Origin: Sediminihaliea albiluteola
GTDB lineage: Bacteria; Pseudomonadota; Gammaproteobacteria; Pseudomonadales; Halieaceae
NCBI RefSeq assembly: GCF_014077625.1
Contig: NZ_JACFXU010000013.1
Location: 310,001-374,000, forward strand
Direction of reading: 5' to 3'
DNA: 64,000 nucleotides
Positions within the stretch are counted from its first letter, which is position 1. Every line of letters starts with the position of its first letter. Below are positions 41,814 through 52,000 of the stretch, in pieces. Below the pieces are notes generated by a model. That model was not told the DNA's origin. It saw only the letters and a list, made by a program, of their open reading frames with translations, and did not search any database. The position numbers and the translations under genes are program-made.

Positions 41814-42965
41814 TCAGCGCAGGCTTTGAAAGGCTTTACGTAATTCGTTTACAAAGAGCTCGGGCTGCTCAAAGGCGGCAAAATGGCCGCCCTTGGAGAG
41901 TTCGTTCCAGTAAATAAGTTGGGTGAAACGTTGTTCAGCCCAGCGCCGGCTACAGCGCATTATTTCTTTGGGAAAAATAGAGCAGGCCACCGGCATTTCA
42001 ATGGTATCCATATTCGGCGAGGCGAAACTCTCCCAGTAAAGTCGCGCAGAACTGGCCGCGCAGTTATTTAGCCAGTAGAGCATGACGTTATCGAGTAGCT
42101 CGTCGCGGCTTAGGATATGCTCAGGATGTTTCTGGCCATCGCGCTCACAATCAGTCCAGGCGTAGAACTTCTCTATAATCCAAGCCAGCTGGCCAACCGG
42201 TGAGTCTGCTAGGCCGTAGCCGAGGGTCTGGGGCCGAGTGGACTGCTGTTTTGCATAAGCAGAGTCCCAGCGTTGATAGAAGTTCATGTCCTCAAGGGAC
42301 TTTTGCTCCTGCTCCGTTAACTTATCCATGCTCTCAGGGTCAGGTGCTGCGATGGGCATGTTGAGGTGAATAGCCGCGCAGTGCTTGCTTTCTGTTTGCG
42401 CGATACTTTGGGTCACCATACTGCCCCAGTCGCCGCCTTGGGCCACGTAGCGGGAATATCCTAGACGCTGCATCAGAGTGCCCCACATACGCCCAATACG
42501 TTCTACACTGGTGCCAGCGGTACGTGGCTTAGCGCTGAAGCCGTAGCCGGGCAGTGAGGGGGCAACCACATGGAAGGCCTCACTGGCCTTGCCGCCGTTC
42601 TTAGTGGGATCAATGAGGGCCTCAATGACTTTATAGAACTCCACTACCGAGCCCGGCCAGCCATGGGTAATGATGATTGGCAGAGCATCGGGGTGCGGGC
42701 TGCGGGCATGAATAAAATGGATGTCGATATCATCGATAGTGGTGATGAATTGCGGCCAGCGATTCAAGCGTTCTTCGCTGGAGCGCCAGTTATACTGGTG
42801 GCGCCAGTACTCGCTGAGCTCGCGTACATAAGCTAGGGGCGCGCCTTGACTCCAGTCGTCGACAGTTTCACTGTCGGGCCAGCGACATCGGTCGAGGCGC
42901 TGATGCAGATCATCGATTTGCTGCTGGGGAATATCAATGCGAAAAGGCTGGATTAGATCACTCAC
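41814..42965 (-). CDS. Epoxide hydrolase (EHN-type alpha/beta hydrolase)
   Basis: 383 aa. The N-terminal EHN domain begins IQPFRIDIPQQQIDDLHQRL. The oxyanion region is IIITHGWPGSVVEF. The nucleophile aspartate is in QGGDWGSMV near residue 178. The late histidine is in SKGGHFAAFEQPEL. It opens epoxides to diols. GTG start at 42965 with AGGAG 7 bp upstream. It is transcribed just ahead of the thioesterase gene on the same strand with a 30-bp gap, likely one operon. Juvenile-hormone-like and limonene epoxides are common family substrates but no specific substrate follows from sequence. Confidence 0.93.
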   Translation of the reverse strand: MSDLIQPFRIDIPQQQIDDLHQRLDRCRWPDSETVDDWSQGAPLAYVRELSEYWRHQYNWRSSEERLNRWPQFITTIDDIDIHFIHARSPHPDALPIIITHGWPGSVVEFYKVIEALIDPTKNGGKASEAFHVVAPSLPGYGFSAKPRTAGTSVERIGRMWGTLMQRLGYSRYVAQGGDWGSMVTQSIAQTESKHCAAIHLNMPIAAPDPESMDKLTEQEQKSLEDMNFYQRWDSAYAKQQSTRPQTLGYGLADSPVGQLAWIIEKFYAWTDCERDGQKHPEHILSRDELLDNVMLYWLNNCAASSARLYWESFASPNMDTIEMPVACSIFPKEIMRCSRRWAEQRFTQLIYWNELSKGGHFAAFEQPELFVNELRKAFQSLR

Positions 42966-43135
42966 GCTAGGACTCCTGTTGGCCCGAATCGGGCTTTAGC
43001 TCACCGTAGCCAGCGCCATCGCCTATTGCAAGACGCCACAGACCATGCTCTGGCAGCTTGAGCGCCAACGGTTTAATTGCTGAGTCTGATCATGGCAGTT
43101 GTCGGTACCAGATGCTGTGCTAGAGATATTAAATT

Positions 43136-43474
43136 TTAGTCATCGCTCCACACCCTGCGCAGTGGCTCACCAAAGTCATCATAGAGAGTTTTGCGTCGAG
43201 GCTTGGGGGTTTTTGCCGGGGCTTTGGCCTTGCTGTTCCGTTTAAGCATTGCTTGGCGGCGGGCCTCGATTGCAGCCACCACTTCGGGTACGGGGGTGCG
43301 CTCAGTGCGCGGCTCAAGGAATAAGTTGCGACTCCTGTGGGCTGAGGGCGAGAGCGGGTCAGCGCCGCTGACACCTCGAGGGACGGTTTCGACTTCACCA
43401 CCTTTATCTAAATAGCGCAGCATGGCGTCTTCTAGAGCCGCGCGTAACTCCGCTTTTGATATCGGTTTTTTCAC
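43136..43474 (-). CDS. Unassigned basic 112-aa protein, possibly SutA-like
   Basis: From GTG 43474 (a TTG at 43480 is the alternative; no strong ribosome site for either). SKAELRAALEDAMLRYLDKG then GEVETVPRGVSGADP, followed by a basic, proline-rich middle (KRNSKAKAPAKTPKPRRKTLYDD in parts) and an acidic C-terminal end. The first segment ('A..AMLRYLxKGGEVxxVPxGVSxADP') is reminiscent of the conserved core of SutA, the RNA polymerase-binding protein of Pseudomonas stationary phase. This is recollection, not a match I could test. The charged low-complexity makeup fits an intrinsically disordered regulator. Confidence 0.6.
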   Translation of the reverse strand: MKKPISKAELRAALEDAMLRYLDKGGEVETVPRGVSGADPLSPSAHRSRNLFLEPRTERTPVPEVVAAIEARRQAMLKRNSKAKAPAKTPKPRRKTLYDDFGEPLRRVWSDD

Positions 43475-43639
43475 AGTCAATGCCGCCGGATAAGCAGCTG
43501 GTCCCTATGATTAAAACCCCTGAGTATACCCCTGCTGGAGAACATTGACAGTATTAGCGCGCCGCGCGGTCTACAGTCGCTATTTTGTGTCAGGCTCCCA
43601 TTCTGGTTTAATGCAGCACTTACTTAGCGGAGAAAACAC

Positions 43640-44713
43640 ATGTTCTGGCTTGTCATCACGATTGTGGCCCTAGTGGCCTTTACCCTGATCTATCTGCGCG
43701 GGGAAAACTTGTCAGAGTTCGATCAGCCCCCTCTAGCTCAATCAAAGACTAGTCCCAGTGAAGCGCACTTAGATGTCGTCGCTGCGATGGAAGACTTTGC
43801 GCGGCAGGGACAGCGGCATAGGGGCAAACAGCGATTAAAGGTAATACGGGATTACTTAGACAGTATGAGTGAGGGCCGCGACTTTGTCAGCGAGTTCCGA
43901 GCTGAGACTAAGGCTGAGGTCCGCGGTGAGTGGGTGTTGGCGCCAGGAGCTGACCCGCGTCGCCGATTGCTCTATATCCACGGCGGGGCCTGGATGGCGG
44001 GCAGCCCCAAAAGCCATAGGGCTCTGACCAATAAACTGTCCATGGATACCGGCTGTGCAGTGTTTTCTTTGGATTATCGTCTCATGCCGGAGAATCGCCG
44101 GCGCGACAGTGTGGAGGACTGTAAAGCGGCCTACCGCTGGATTCTAGAGCACGGCCCTGATGGCCAAGAAGCGCTTGATTATCTGGTAGTGGCAGGGGAC
44201 TCCGCCGGTGGCAACCTCACTTTAGTGACAGTGGCCTGGGCCCGTGATGAAGGCTTGCGTAAAGCCGATGCCGCGATAGCTTTTTCACCTGCAACCGATA
44301 GTGCAATGACATCGCCAAGTCTCACCACCAACCTTGCCACGGACCCCATGCTAGGCCCCGCCTTTGGCTTTTTAACAAAAATTCCACTGGCGCTGCTATG
44401 GTGGGCTTCCTGGCTCAGTACTAGAATACGCCCCGCTGACCCCGTCGTGTCTCCTATACGTGGCAACTTGGCGGGTTTACCACCAATTCTCATTCAAGCC
44501 AGTGAGGCAGAGATGCTACTCGATGACTCACGTCGTTACGTTGCTAAGGCACAGGCAGCTGGTTCCCCGGTAGAGCTTCAGACCTGGCCACATATGGTGC
44601 ACGTGTGGCAGATGTTCACCCCAGAGCTACCAGAGGCAGAGGAGGCCTATGACAAGTTGCTGGAGTTTTTACAGCGTGTGCAAAAATCAAACAAAGAAGG
44701 TCCGGTAGCATGA
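43640..44713 (+). CDS. Alpha/beta hydrolase, HSL (hormone-sensitive lipase-like) family, membrane-anchored
   Basis: 357 aa. A single N-terminal helix (MFWLVITIVALVAFTLIYL) anchors it. The oxyanion HGGAW motif (LLYIHGGAWMAG) is near residue 115, and the nucleophile GDSAGGNL near 190. The late histidine is in WPHMVHVWQMF. HSL-type carboxylesterases cleave short to medium acyl esters. GGAG is 8 bp before the ATG. Its stop overlaps the following PlsC-like gene by 4 bp (ATGA), so the two are cotranslated. It begins a four-gene plus-strand run. Confidence 0.92.
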   Translation: MFWLVITIVALVAFTLIYLRGENLSEFDQPPLAQSKTSPSEAHLDVVAAMEDFARQGQRHRGKQRLKVIRDYLDSMSEGRDFVSEFRAETKAEVRGEWVLAPGADPRRRLLYIHGGAWMAGSPKSHRALTNKLSMDTGCAVFSLDYRLMPENRRRDSVEDCKAAYRWILEHGPDGQEALDYLVVAGDSAGGNLTLVTVAWARDEGLRKADAAIAFSPATDSAMTSPSLTTNLATDPMLGPAFGFLTKIPLALLWWASWLSTRIRPADPVVSPIRGNLAGLPPILIQASEAEMLLDDSRRYVAKAQAAGSPVELQTWPHMVHVWQMFTPELPEAEEAYDKLLEFLQRVQKSNKEGPVA

Positions 44714-45462
44714 GGTTTATTCGATCCTTACTGGTATTTACTTGGATTGTGGCTATCGTTATTCCCTACGGTATTGCGCTGCTAATCGCATCCCTGTTTG
44801 TTTCTAAGGACAATCTCTGGTGGTGGTTTGCTGCGCCCTACTTAAAGAGCGTCATTGGGGCTGCGCGCTGGATAGGCGGGGTGCGCTATCGTGTCGAGGG
44901 TATGGAGAACCTGCCATCCACTGAGGATATGCAGCGGGTGATTCTGTGCCCCAAACACCAATCCACTTGGGAGACCTTTTTCTTTCCCAGCATAACGCCC
45001 CATCCCCTGGCCTATGTTTTTAAAAAAGAGCTTTTGAGCATCCCAATATTTGGCTGGTGTATGGGCCGCTTAGACATGGTTCACATTGATCGCAGTAAGA
45101 AATCTGCCGCTTGGGCTAAAGTCGCCAGTCAGGGCCGAGCACTGATGGATAAGGGCAAGTGGATCATTATGTTCCCCGAGGGTACGCGGACTGAGCGGGG
45201 CAAAAAGGGGCATTATAAAACCGGTGCCACTCGCCTAGCAGTGGACACTGGCGCTAGTGTGATTCCCATTGCTGTGGCATCTGCTCGCTGTTGGCCGCGT
45301 CGTTCTTTTTCCTTCATTCCGGGCGTTATCGATGTCTCAATTGGCAAGCCGATTTCTGCTGTAGGGCGCGAGCCGGGCGAGCTGATGGACGAGGTCGAGC
45401 AGTGGATAGAAACTGAAATGCGTCGCATAGACCCAGAGGCATACAACAACGAAGCTGCTTGA
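44710..45462 (+). CDS. 1-acyl-glycerol-3-phosphate acyltransferase-like protein (PlsC)
   Basis: 250 aa with an N-terminal hydrophobic helix. Motif I reads KHQSTWETFFF (H-x4-E instead of H-x4-D, a variant found in other proteobacterial PlsC paralogs). Motif III is FPEGTRTERG and the later VIPIAV segment is typical. PlsC transfers an acyl group to lysophosphatidic acid at the inner membrane. The start overlaps the esterase stop, suggesting joint lipid remodelling. A second, housekeeping plsC would be expected elsewhere. Confidence 0.9.
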   Translation: MRFIRSLLVFTWIVAIVIPYGIALLIASLFVSKDNLWWWFAAPYLKSVIGAARWIGGVRYRVEGMENLPSTEDMQRVILCPKHQSTWETFFFPSITPHPLAYVFKKELLSIPIFGWCMGRLDMVHIDRSKKSAAWAKVASQGRALMDKGKWIIMFPEGTRTERGKKGHYKTGATRLAVDTGASVIPIAVASARCWPRRSFSFIPGVIDVSIGKPISAVGREPGELMDEVEQWIETEMRRIDPEAYNNEAA

Positions 45463-45486
45463 AGACAGCATTTATAAGTTGCTGGG

Positions 45487-47451
45487 GTGCCTGCAGAGAT
45501 AGAGAGTGTTACCTTTGTCTCTCAGGCTAGCCACAGGAGTGCCTTCTTGCCTAAACATTCAGTAGATGTTGTTGTCGTCAGTGCCGACACAGACTTTCGA
45601 CAAAGCTTAATTGCTGCGCTGATGCGCGTTGCAGCACAAGATAGCCGTGAGGACAGTACTTGTGACCTGCAGTTTCTGTCAGCAGACTCCAGCACTGCAA
45701 CGCTGGATATCGCCCGTGATAACGGCAATCTGCAGGCGATTGTCATCGACGCGCCAGCCATCGCCGATACCCCGCAATTGCTCAGTGAGCTAGAGCAGAT
45801 TCGCCCAGAGCTCGATCGTTTTCTAATGATCGAGGATGACAGCCAGGTGCCGGATATCGCTGTGGAGTTGTTGGATCGACAGGACAGTAAGCCCAGCCAA
45901 CTGTTCCGGCAAGTGCGCAACGCGATACAAGCGCGTATCCGAACCCCATTCGCCGATACTCTGCGCGACTATGTCTACAGTGCTAAAGACGCTTGGCATA
46001 CCCCCGGCCACTCCGGGGGTGACAGTTTGCGGGACAGCCCATGGGTTGCTGATTTTTATCAGCTGATGGGTGAGCATATATTCAATACCGACTTATCGGT
46101 ATCGGTGCAGACACTGGACTCCTTGCTGGAGCCCCATAGTGTGATTCAAGAGGCCCAGGATTTGGCCGCGGAAACCTTTGGGGCCAAGCATACATTTTTT
46201 GTCACTAATGGCACCTCGACCGCCAACAAAGTCATTATCCAGCATCTGCTTGGTGCCGGTGGCAAAGTGATTCTCGATCAGGCTTGCCATAAATCGGTGC
46301 ACCATGCGGTTATTTTATTTGGCGCTGAGCCGGTCTACCTCCAGGCCTCGGTAAAAACACAGTACGGATTTTATGGCCCTGTGCCGGCCGAGCGCGTCTT
46401 TAAGGCCATGGATACTCACCCAGAGGCCAAGCTGCTGGTTCTCACCTCCTGCACCTACGATGGCTTTCGCTACAACTTAAAGCCCATTATTAGCCGGGCC
46501 CATGAGCTGGGTATCAAAGTGTTGATTGATGAGGCTTGGTACGCTCACGGCCGCTGTCATCCGGCGTTTCGCCCCAACGCGATCGACAGTGGCGCAGACT
46601 ATGTCACTCAGAGTACCCATAAAATGCTCTCTGCTTTCTCGCAGGCCAGCATGATTCATGTGGCGGACCCTGATTTTGATGAGCACCGCTTCCGTGAAAA
46701 CTTAAATATGCACACCTCCACCAGCCCGCAGTACGCCATGATTGCCAGTTTGGATGTGGCGCGTAAGCAGGCCAGCTTAGAAGGTTATTCCCAGATGTCG
46801 CGCTGTTTGAGAATTGCCGCGCGTTTACGGGAAGGCATTAAGCGCAGCGGCGTGTTTAGAGTGCTGGACTTAGAAGATATTTTGCCACTAGAGCTGCGTG
46901 ATGATGGCATTAGTCTGGATCCCTTAAAGCTGAGTATTGATACCTCGGCTTCGGGCATGAGTGCACGTCAAGTTCAGTTGCAGCTCTACGAAGATTTTGG
47001 CATACAAATTGAAAAGGTTACCCACAATACACTGACCGTACTGGTGACATTGGGGGCCACCCAGAGCAAAGTGTTGCGCCTGATTAATGCCTTACAAAAA
47101 ATAGCCACTAGGGTAGGGCGTGGTGAAAGTGATGACACAGAACCCTTAATTGTGGAATTACCGCCCCTAAGTGATTTTGCTCTATTGCCGCGCACAGCCT
47201 ATTTTAGTCCTTCAAAAGTTGTCATGTTGGCAGAGGAAGCTGGCGGTATTAATCGACAGCTAATAGGACGAGTGAGTAGCGAGCAGGTGGTGCCCTATCC
47301 GCCGGGTATCCCAGTGCTGAACCCAGGCCAGGTGATTACTGCGGAAATCGCCAGTTTTCTGTTGGCGCAATACCGCAGCAACAACGGTATCGAGTTGCAC
47401 GGTTTACTAGAGCGTCGGGAAAAACCTTGCCTGAGGGTGGTAGAAGAATAA
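45487..47451 (+). CDS. PLP-dependent amino-acid decarboxylase (Orn/Lys/Arg class)
   Basis: 654 aa, fold-type I. An N-terminal receiver-like wing domain (VDVVVVSADTDFRQSLIAAL, residues about 25-150) precedes the PLP domain. The histidine stacking on PLP is in DQACHKSVHHAV. The aspartate is in VLIDEAWYAHG. The PLP lysine is in TQSTHKMLSAFSQ near 378. The C-terminal domain closes the protein (YPPGIPVLNPGQVIT). It decarboxylates ornithine, lysine or arginine to a polyamine precursor; I cannot choose among them. GTG start, 24 bp after the acyltransferase, with weak ribosome site. The pyridoxal motifs and GIPVL-PG match the biodegradative group. Confidence 0.9.
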   Translation: MPAEIESVTFVSQASHRSAFLPKHSVDVVVVSADTDFRQSLIAALMRVAAQDSREDSTCDLQFLSADSSTATLDIARDNGNLQAIVIDAPAIADTPQLLSELEQIRPELDRFLMIEDDSQVPDIAVELLDRQDSKPSQLFRQVRNAIQARIRTPFADTLRDYVYSAKDAWHTPGHSGGDSLRDSPWVADFYQLMGEHIFNTDLSVSVQTLDSLLEPHSVIQEAQDLAAETFGAKHTFFVTNGTSTANKVIIQHLLGAGGKVILDQACHKSVHHAVILFGAEPVYLQASVKTQYGFYGPVPAERVFKAMDTHPEAKLLVLTSCTYDGFRYNLKPIISRAHELGIKVLIDEAWYAHGRCHPAFRPNAIDSGADYVTQSTHKMLSAFSQASMIHVADPDFDEHRFRENLNMHTSTSPQYAMIASLDVARKQASLEGYSQMSRCLRIAARLREGIKRSGVFRVLDLEDILPLELRDDGISLDPLKLSIDTSASGMSARQVQLQLYEDFGIQIEKVTHNTLTVLVTLGATQSKVLRLINALQKIATRVGRGESDDTEPLIVELPPLSDFALLPRTAYFSPSKVVMLAEEAGGINRQLIGRVSSEQVVPYPPGIPVLNPGQVITAEIASFLLAQYRSNNGIELHGLLERREKPCLRVVEE

Positions 47452-47491
47452 GCTTTAAGACTCATTAGATAATAAATAAATGGAAGTTAGC

Positions 47492-49015
47492 ATGACGGAT
47501 AATCGACCCGTACTCATTGGTGTGGCCCAGCAGACCTGGCGCGAAGCAGATACTTTGCGCTCACCACTTGATGTCATGGAGCAAATGGCCCGCTCCGCTG
47601 TTGCCGATTGTGGCAGTGACAAAGTGCTCGACTCCATTGATATGGTCGCCACCGTGCCGCTGTTGGCTGACCAGCTTCCGGGATTGGCTGAATTGTTGCC
47701 ACGCAATATAGGCTCAGCTCTGTGTGACCGCATGGCTATCCAGGCGCAGTGTGTTAGCACCCATGTTGGCGGCAATACACCGCAGCAACTGCTGACATAC
47801 TGTGCCGATGCGCTGGCTACGGGAGCGAGTAAAGCGGTGCTGCTGGCCGGTGCTGAAATGATTGCTAGTCTGACTACGGCCTTACAAAATGGCAGTGATA
47901 TTTCAGCTTGGCAGGAGCAGGGCAGGGATGCGGCAGTCATGCTCAGTGAAGATCGGGCTGGGGTTAGCGATATCGAAGAAGCTCATGGGCTCTTTGAACC
48001 CATCCTGTCTTATCCACTGTTTGAAAGTGCCTTGCGTCATGCTAATGGCTGGACTGAGGCCGAGCACAAAGCCCAGCTTGGGGCACTCATTAGCCGCATG
48101 AGTGAGGTGGCAGCGAATAATCCCTACGCCTGGCGCCAGCAGCGCTGGACAGCTGATGAGGCAATCAGTACGGCCAATGGCAACCGCATGATTTATCACC
48201 CCTATACCCGGGTCATGAATGCCATCTTAAAAGTCGATATGGCTGCGGCAGTGCTAATGACAACTGCCGGTCACTGTCGTGAGCTGGGGGTCGATCCAAA
48301 GCAGATGGTTTATCTGAGAGGGGCGGCAGATGCCAGTGAAATCTGGCATCTCACTGAGCGGCCGACGCTGCATCAATCGCCGGCGATAGAGGCAGCAGCT
48401 AAGGAGGCGCTGAGACAAGCCGCTTTGGCTGTTGAGGAGCTTGATCTATTTGATATTTACAGTTGTTTCCCCTCTGCAGTGCAAGTGGCCTGTGATGCCA
48501 TTGGCATTGCTATCGATGACCCGCGCGGGGTTACACTAACCGGAGGGCTGACACTTTTTGGTGGGCCAGGTAATAACTACAGCCTACACGGCATTGTTGA
48601 AATGGTGCGGCAGTTGCGGGCTGGTCGCGGCCGTCACGGCATGGTCACTGCCAACGGCTATTATCTCACTAAGCACGCTATTGGGGTCTATTCAGTGGAG
48701 CCTGGTCCTGAGCCTTGGTCCGCTGAACAACGGGTAGATCCACAGCCAGCTCTTGATCGTATAGTTCCTGTGGAAGTGGCATCGCAACCTGAGGGTGAAG
48801 CGGTGGTTGAGGCCTTCACTGCCGCTTATGATAAGGGCTTGCCAGTGCGCGGTATTGTGATTGGACGATTGCGCGATGGCCGCCGTTTTGTCGCCCACAC
48901 AGCCGCGGATACTGAGTTGCTCCAGGAGATGCTCAAGCGAGAGCTGGTCGGCACGCGTGGCATCGTCACCGCCGGTAGCCCGGTGAATCACTTTCAGCCA
49001 CTGAGCGCTGACTAA
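47492..49015 (+). CDS. Thiolase-like protein (acetyl-CoA acetyltransferase family)
   Basis: 507 aa from the ATG at 47492, preceded by GGAAG at 5 bp. RPVLIGVAQQTW opens the thiolase fold. The region expected to hold the nucleophilic cysteine reads AIQAQCVSTHVGGNTPQQLL, with Cys in a changed context. FDIYSCFPSAVQVACDAIGI and TLTGGLTLFGGPGNNYSLHGIVEM (in parts) are the C-terminal thiolase histidine/cysteine equivalents. The C-terminal 100 residues form an OB-fold-like extension (VRGIVIGRLRDGRRFVAHTA). Long thiolases of this kind occur in lipid and steroid catabolism of Spongiibacteraceae and mycobacteria. It starts 40 bp after the decarboxylase and ends convergent with putA. Confidence 0.88.
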   Translation: MTDNRPVLIGVAQQTWREADTLRSPLDVMEQMARSAVADCGSDKVLDSIDMVATVPLLADQLPGLAELLPRNIGSALCDRMAIQAQCVSTHVGGNTPQQLLTYCADALATGASKAVLLAGAEMIASLTTALQNGSDISAWQEQGRDAAVMLSEDRAGVSDIEEAHGLFEPILSYPLFESALRHANGWTEAEHKAQLGALISRMSEVAANNPYAWRQQRWTADEAISTANGNRMIYHPYTRVMNAILKVDMAAAVLMTTAGHCRELGVDPKQMVYLRGAADASEIWHLTERPTLHQSPAIEAAAKEALRQAALAVEELDLFDIYSCFPSAVQVACDAIGIAIDDPRGVTLTGGLTLFGGPGNNYSLHGIVEMVRQLRAGRGRHGMVTANGYYLTKHAIGVYSVEPGPEPWSAEQRVDPQPALDRIVPVEVASQPEGEAVVEAFTAAYDKGLPVRGIVIGRLRDGRRFVAHTAADTELLQEMLKRELVGTRGIVTAGSPVNHFQPLSAD

Positions 49016-49036
49016 TTAGCTCAAGCTGCGCTAATT
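49014..49036. terminator. Hairpin between convergent thiolase and putA
   Basis: AATTAGC at 49014-49020 pairs with GCTAATT at 49030-49036 (7 bp, 9-base loop). It overlaps the ends of both genes. No T-run, so it is a weak terminator candidate. Confidence 0.35.
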
Positions 49037-52000
49037 GCTCGGCAGCGTCAGTAGTGAGGCATTGCCACCAGCGGCGGTGGTATCGATGCTGATGGTCTTT
49101 TCTAGCACGTTCTGTTGTAACAGTGTTTGCGAATCGACAGTGCAAATTAGCGCTGTGATCGCGCCAGAGCGCTGAGCCAGTCGTTGTGAGACATCATGCA
49201 AATAGTGACTGTGGGGATGAAGCAACACGCCATCGAGGGAGTCTGAGCTGAGTACCGCGGCGGCACACTTAAGCGGGGCAAGCTCGAAGAGCCCTTCGGG
49301 AAGGCCTGCAGCCTTAAGGGCATCTGCCAATTCTTGCCAGCTGTTGAGCAAGTCATCGGCAGCTAGGGCCAGCACTGAGTTACCTGCCACCAGTACAGAG
49401 ATAAGGGCGATGAGGTATTCGCCCTTATGCTGCTCACTGTCTAGCAGTAGGCACAAACGGCCACGGGCCTCTAATATAAGTGTATTTGATTCACCGGTGG
49501 GGCCAGCTAAGACTGTGGGCTTAGCCAAATACTGGCCAGCGAAGCGTAATTGCTCATGGGCCGCGCTGACTACGCTTTCCAGCTGCCATGCTTTCTCGGT
49601 CTTAGCAAGAAGGGTGTAGCGGGCAATAAACTGGCGCAGTACTGATAGGCGAGTGTTTACTGGCTGCCCGGCCCAGTTCTGCTGGGGCACAGTGGAATAG
49701 TTTAGGGGGATTTTTTCTGGGTTGATTGTGGCGCTGGCTAAGCGGCGCTGAGCTGTGCTGTGCTCGACCTCCTCAGCTGTGCTCACTAGGCGACTCAGGT
49801 AATGAGGTCCCCCGGCTTTTGGACCTGTGCCCGACAAACCCCGGCCGCCGAAAGGCTGTACGCCAACAATAGCGCCAATCATATTGCGATTAACGTAGAT
49901 ATTACCGGCTTGAATAAGGCGCGCGGCTTCTTGGCAGCTACTGTCAATGCGGCTGTGTATGCCAAAAGTCAGGCCATATCCACTGTGATTGATTTGCTCG
50001 ATGACCTGATGAAAATCTTCTGCGCGATAGCGAATCACATGAACAATCGGCCCGAACACTTCCTCTTTTAGCAAAGATAAATCAGAGATCTCGTAGAGTC
50101 TGGGAGCAAAGAACTTATGCCCCTCACCCACAGGGGCTGCGCAGGTATGAAGTAGTCGCCCAGCACTGCTCATGTATTGGACATGTTGATTTAAGCGCTC
50201 TAGCGCTCTTGCATCGATCACTGGGCCAATATCTGTTTTGAGCCAGGCGGGGTCGCCGACATGCAGTTCGTCCATAGCTCCGATAGTCATAGCAATGATT
50301 TTGTCAGCGATTTCCTCCTGTAAAAACAGCACGCGCAGTGCCGAGCAGCGCTGCCCCGCACTATGAAAGCCTGAGCTGATGATATCGTCTACGGCCTGTT
50401 CGGGCAGGGCAGTGGAGTCAACGATCATGCAGTTTAGCCCGCCGGTTTCGGCGATTAGTGGCAGCGGCGCATCTGGCCGCTGAGCAAGTGATCGGTAGAG
50501 CCAAGTAGCCGTTTTCGTCGAGCCGGTGAACATCACTGCCTTAATTCGCTTATCGGGTAGCAGTCTTTCACCGACCGGCAAACCGGGTGAAATGAGGAGC
50601 TGTAAAGCATGGGCCGGTAAGCCGCAGTCCTGTGCTAATTGCGCGCAGAGAATGGCAATTAAACTCGTTTGCTCGGCGGGCTTGGCCACTACGGTATTGC
50701 CGGTGACCAGCGCGGCACAGACCTGAGCAATAAATATGGCCAGAGGAAAGTTCCAAGGGCTGATGCAGAGCACCACCCCTCGAGGTCGTCGGCCAGGACT
50801 TGAGCACTCTTGTTGCTCTGCGAGGCTGGCGTAGTAACGGCAGAAATCCACCGCTTCGCGGACTTCGGCGACAGCATCAGCCAGCGTTTTACCTGCTTCT
50901 TTACAACACAGGGCAATTAATTCAGCGCTGTTCTGCTCCAGTGCATCAGCTAGCTTACGCAGTAGCTCTGCGCGCACTTTGAGCGGCGTTTTGGACCATG
51001 TTGGAAAGAAAGCATGGGCTCGATCTAGGGCGCTATCGATGTCCTTTTCCCCAGCGAAGCTAATCCGGCCAATGAGTTCTTTGTGCTCTGCTGGGTTGCG
51101 GACTTCGATGCTATTGTCGCCGCTGCTGTAATCCAGTGGAAGTTGATCCAAAAAGCTATTCATGGCTTTGCGGTAGGCCGTTACGATCAGTGGGTCGCCA
51201 AGGTCTATACCTTTTGCGTTGGCACGTTCACTGCCGTAGAGCGCTCCGGGTAAGGAGATGTAGGGGTTGGACTTGTGCTGCAGATTGCGCACTTGCTCCA
51301 CTGGGTCTTCCAGCAAGGCTTCTATCGGAAAGTTTTGATCGACAATATTATTGACGAAGGAGCTATTGGCGCCATTCTCTAATAGACGTCGCACAAGGTA
51401 GGCGAGCAGTTCAGCATGGACGCCAACGGGTGCATATACCCTACAAGCGACTTTTGTCTCAGTGATAATTTGATCGTAAAGTGCTTCGCCCATACCGTGG
51501 AGGCGCTGGAATTCATAGCACTGACTGTCATCACACATTTCCAAAATACTGGCCACCGTGTAGGCGTTATGGGTGGCAAATTGAGGGTAGAGGCTGTCTC
51601 GGTATTCGAGCAGCTTTGCAGCACAAGCTTGATAGGACACATCACTTGAAGCTTTGCGAGTAAATACCGGAAAGTTATCGAAGCCCTGAACCTGAGCCTG
51701 TTTGATTTCGCTATCCCAATAGGCGCCTTTGACCAGTCGCACCATTATTTGCCGACCAACGCGCAGGCTTAGTTCTCGCAGCCACTCAATGACTAGGATG
51801 CTGCGTTTTTGATAAGCCTGTACGGCGATGCCAAAGCCGCTCCAGCCCGCTAGTTCAGAATCTGAAAAAACAGCCTCGATAATGTCTAGTGATAAGTCCA
51901 GGCGATCGGCTTCTTCGGCGTCAATAGTAAGGCCAATATCCACTGCCTTTGCGGCAAGGGCCAGTTGTTTAAGCCGCGGTACCAGCTCTTCCATAAGGCG

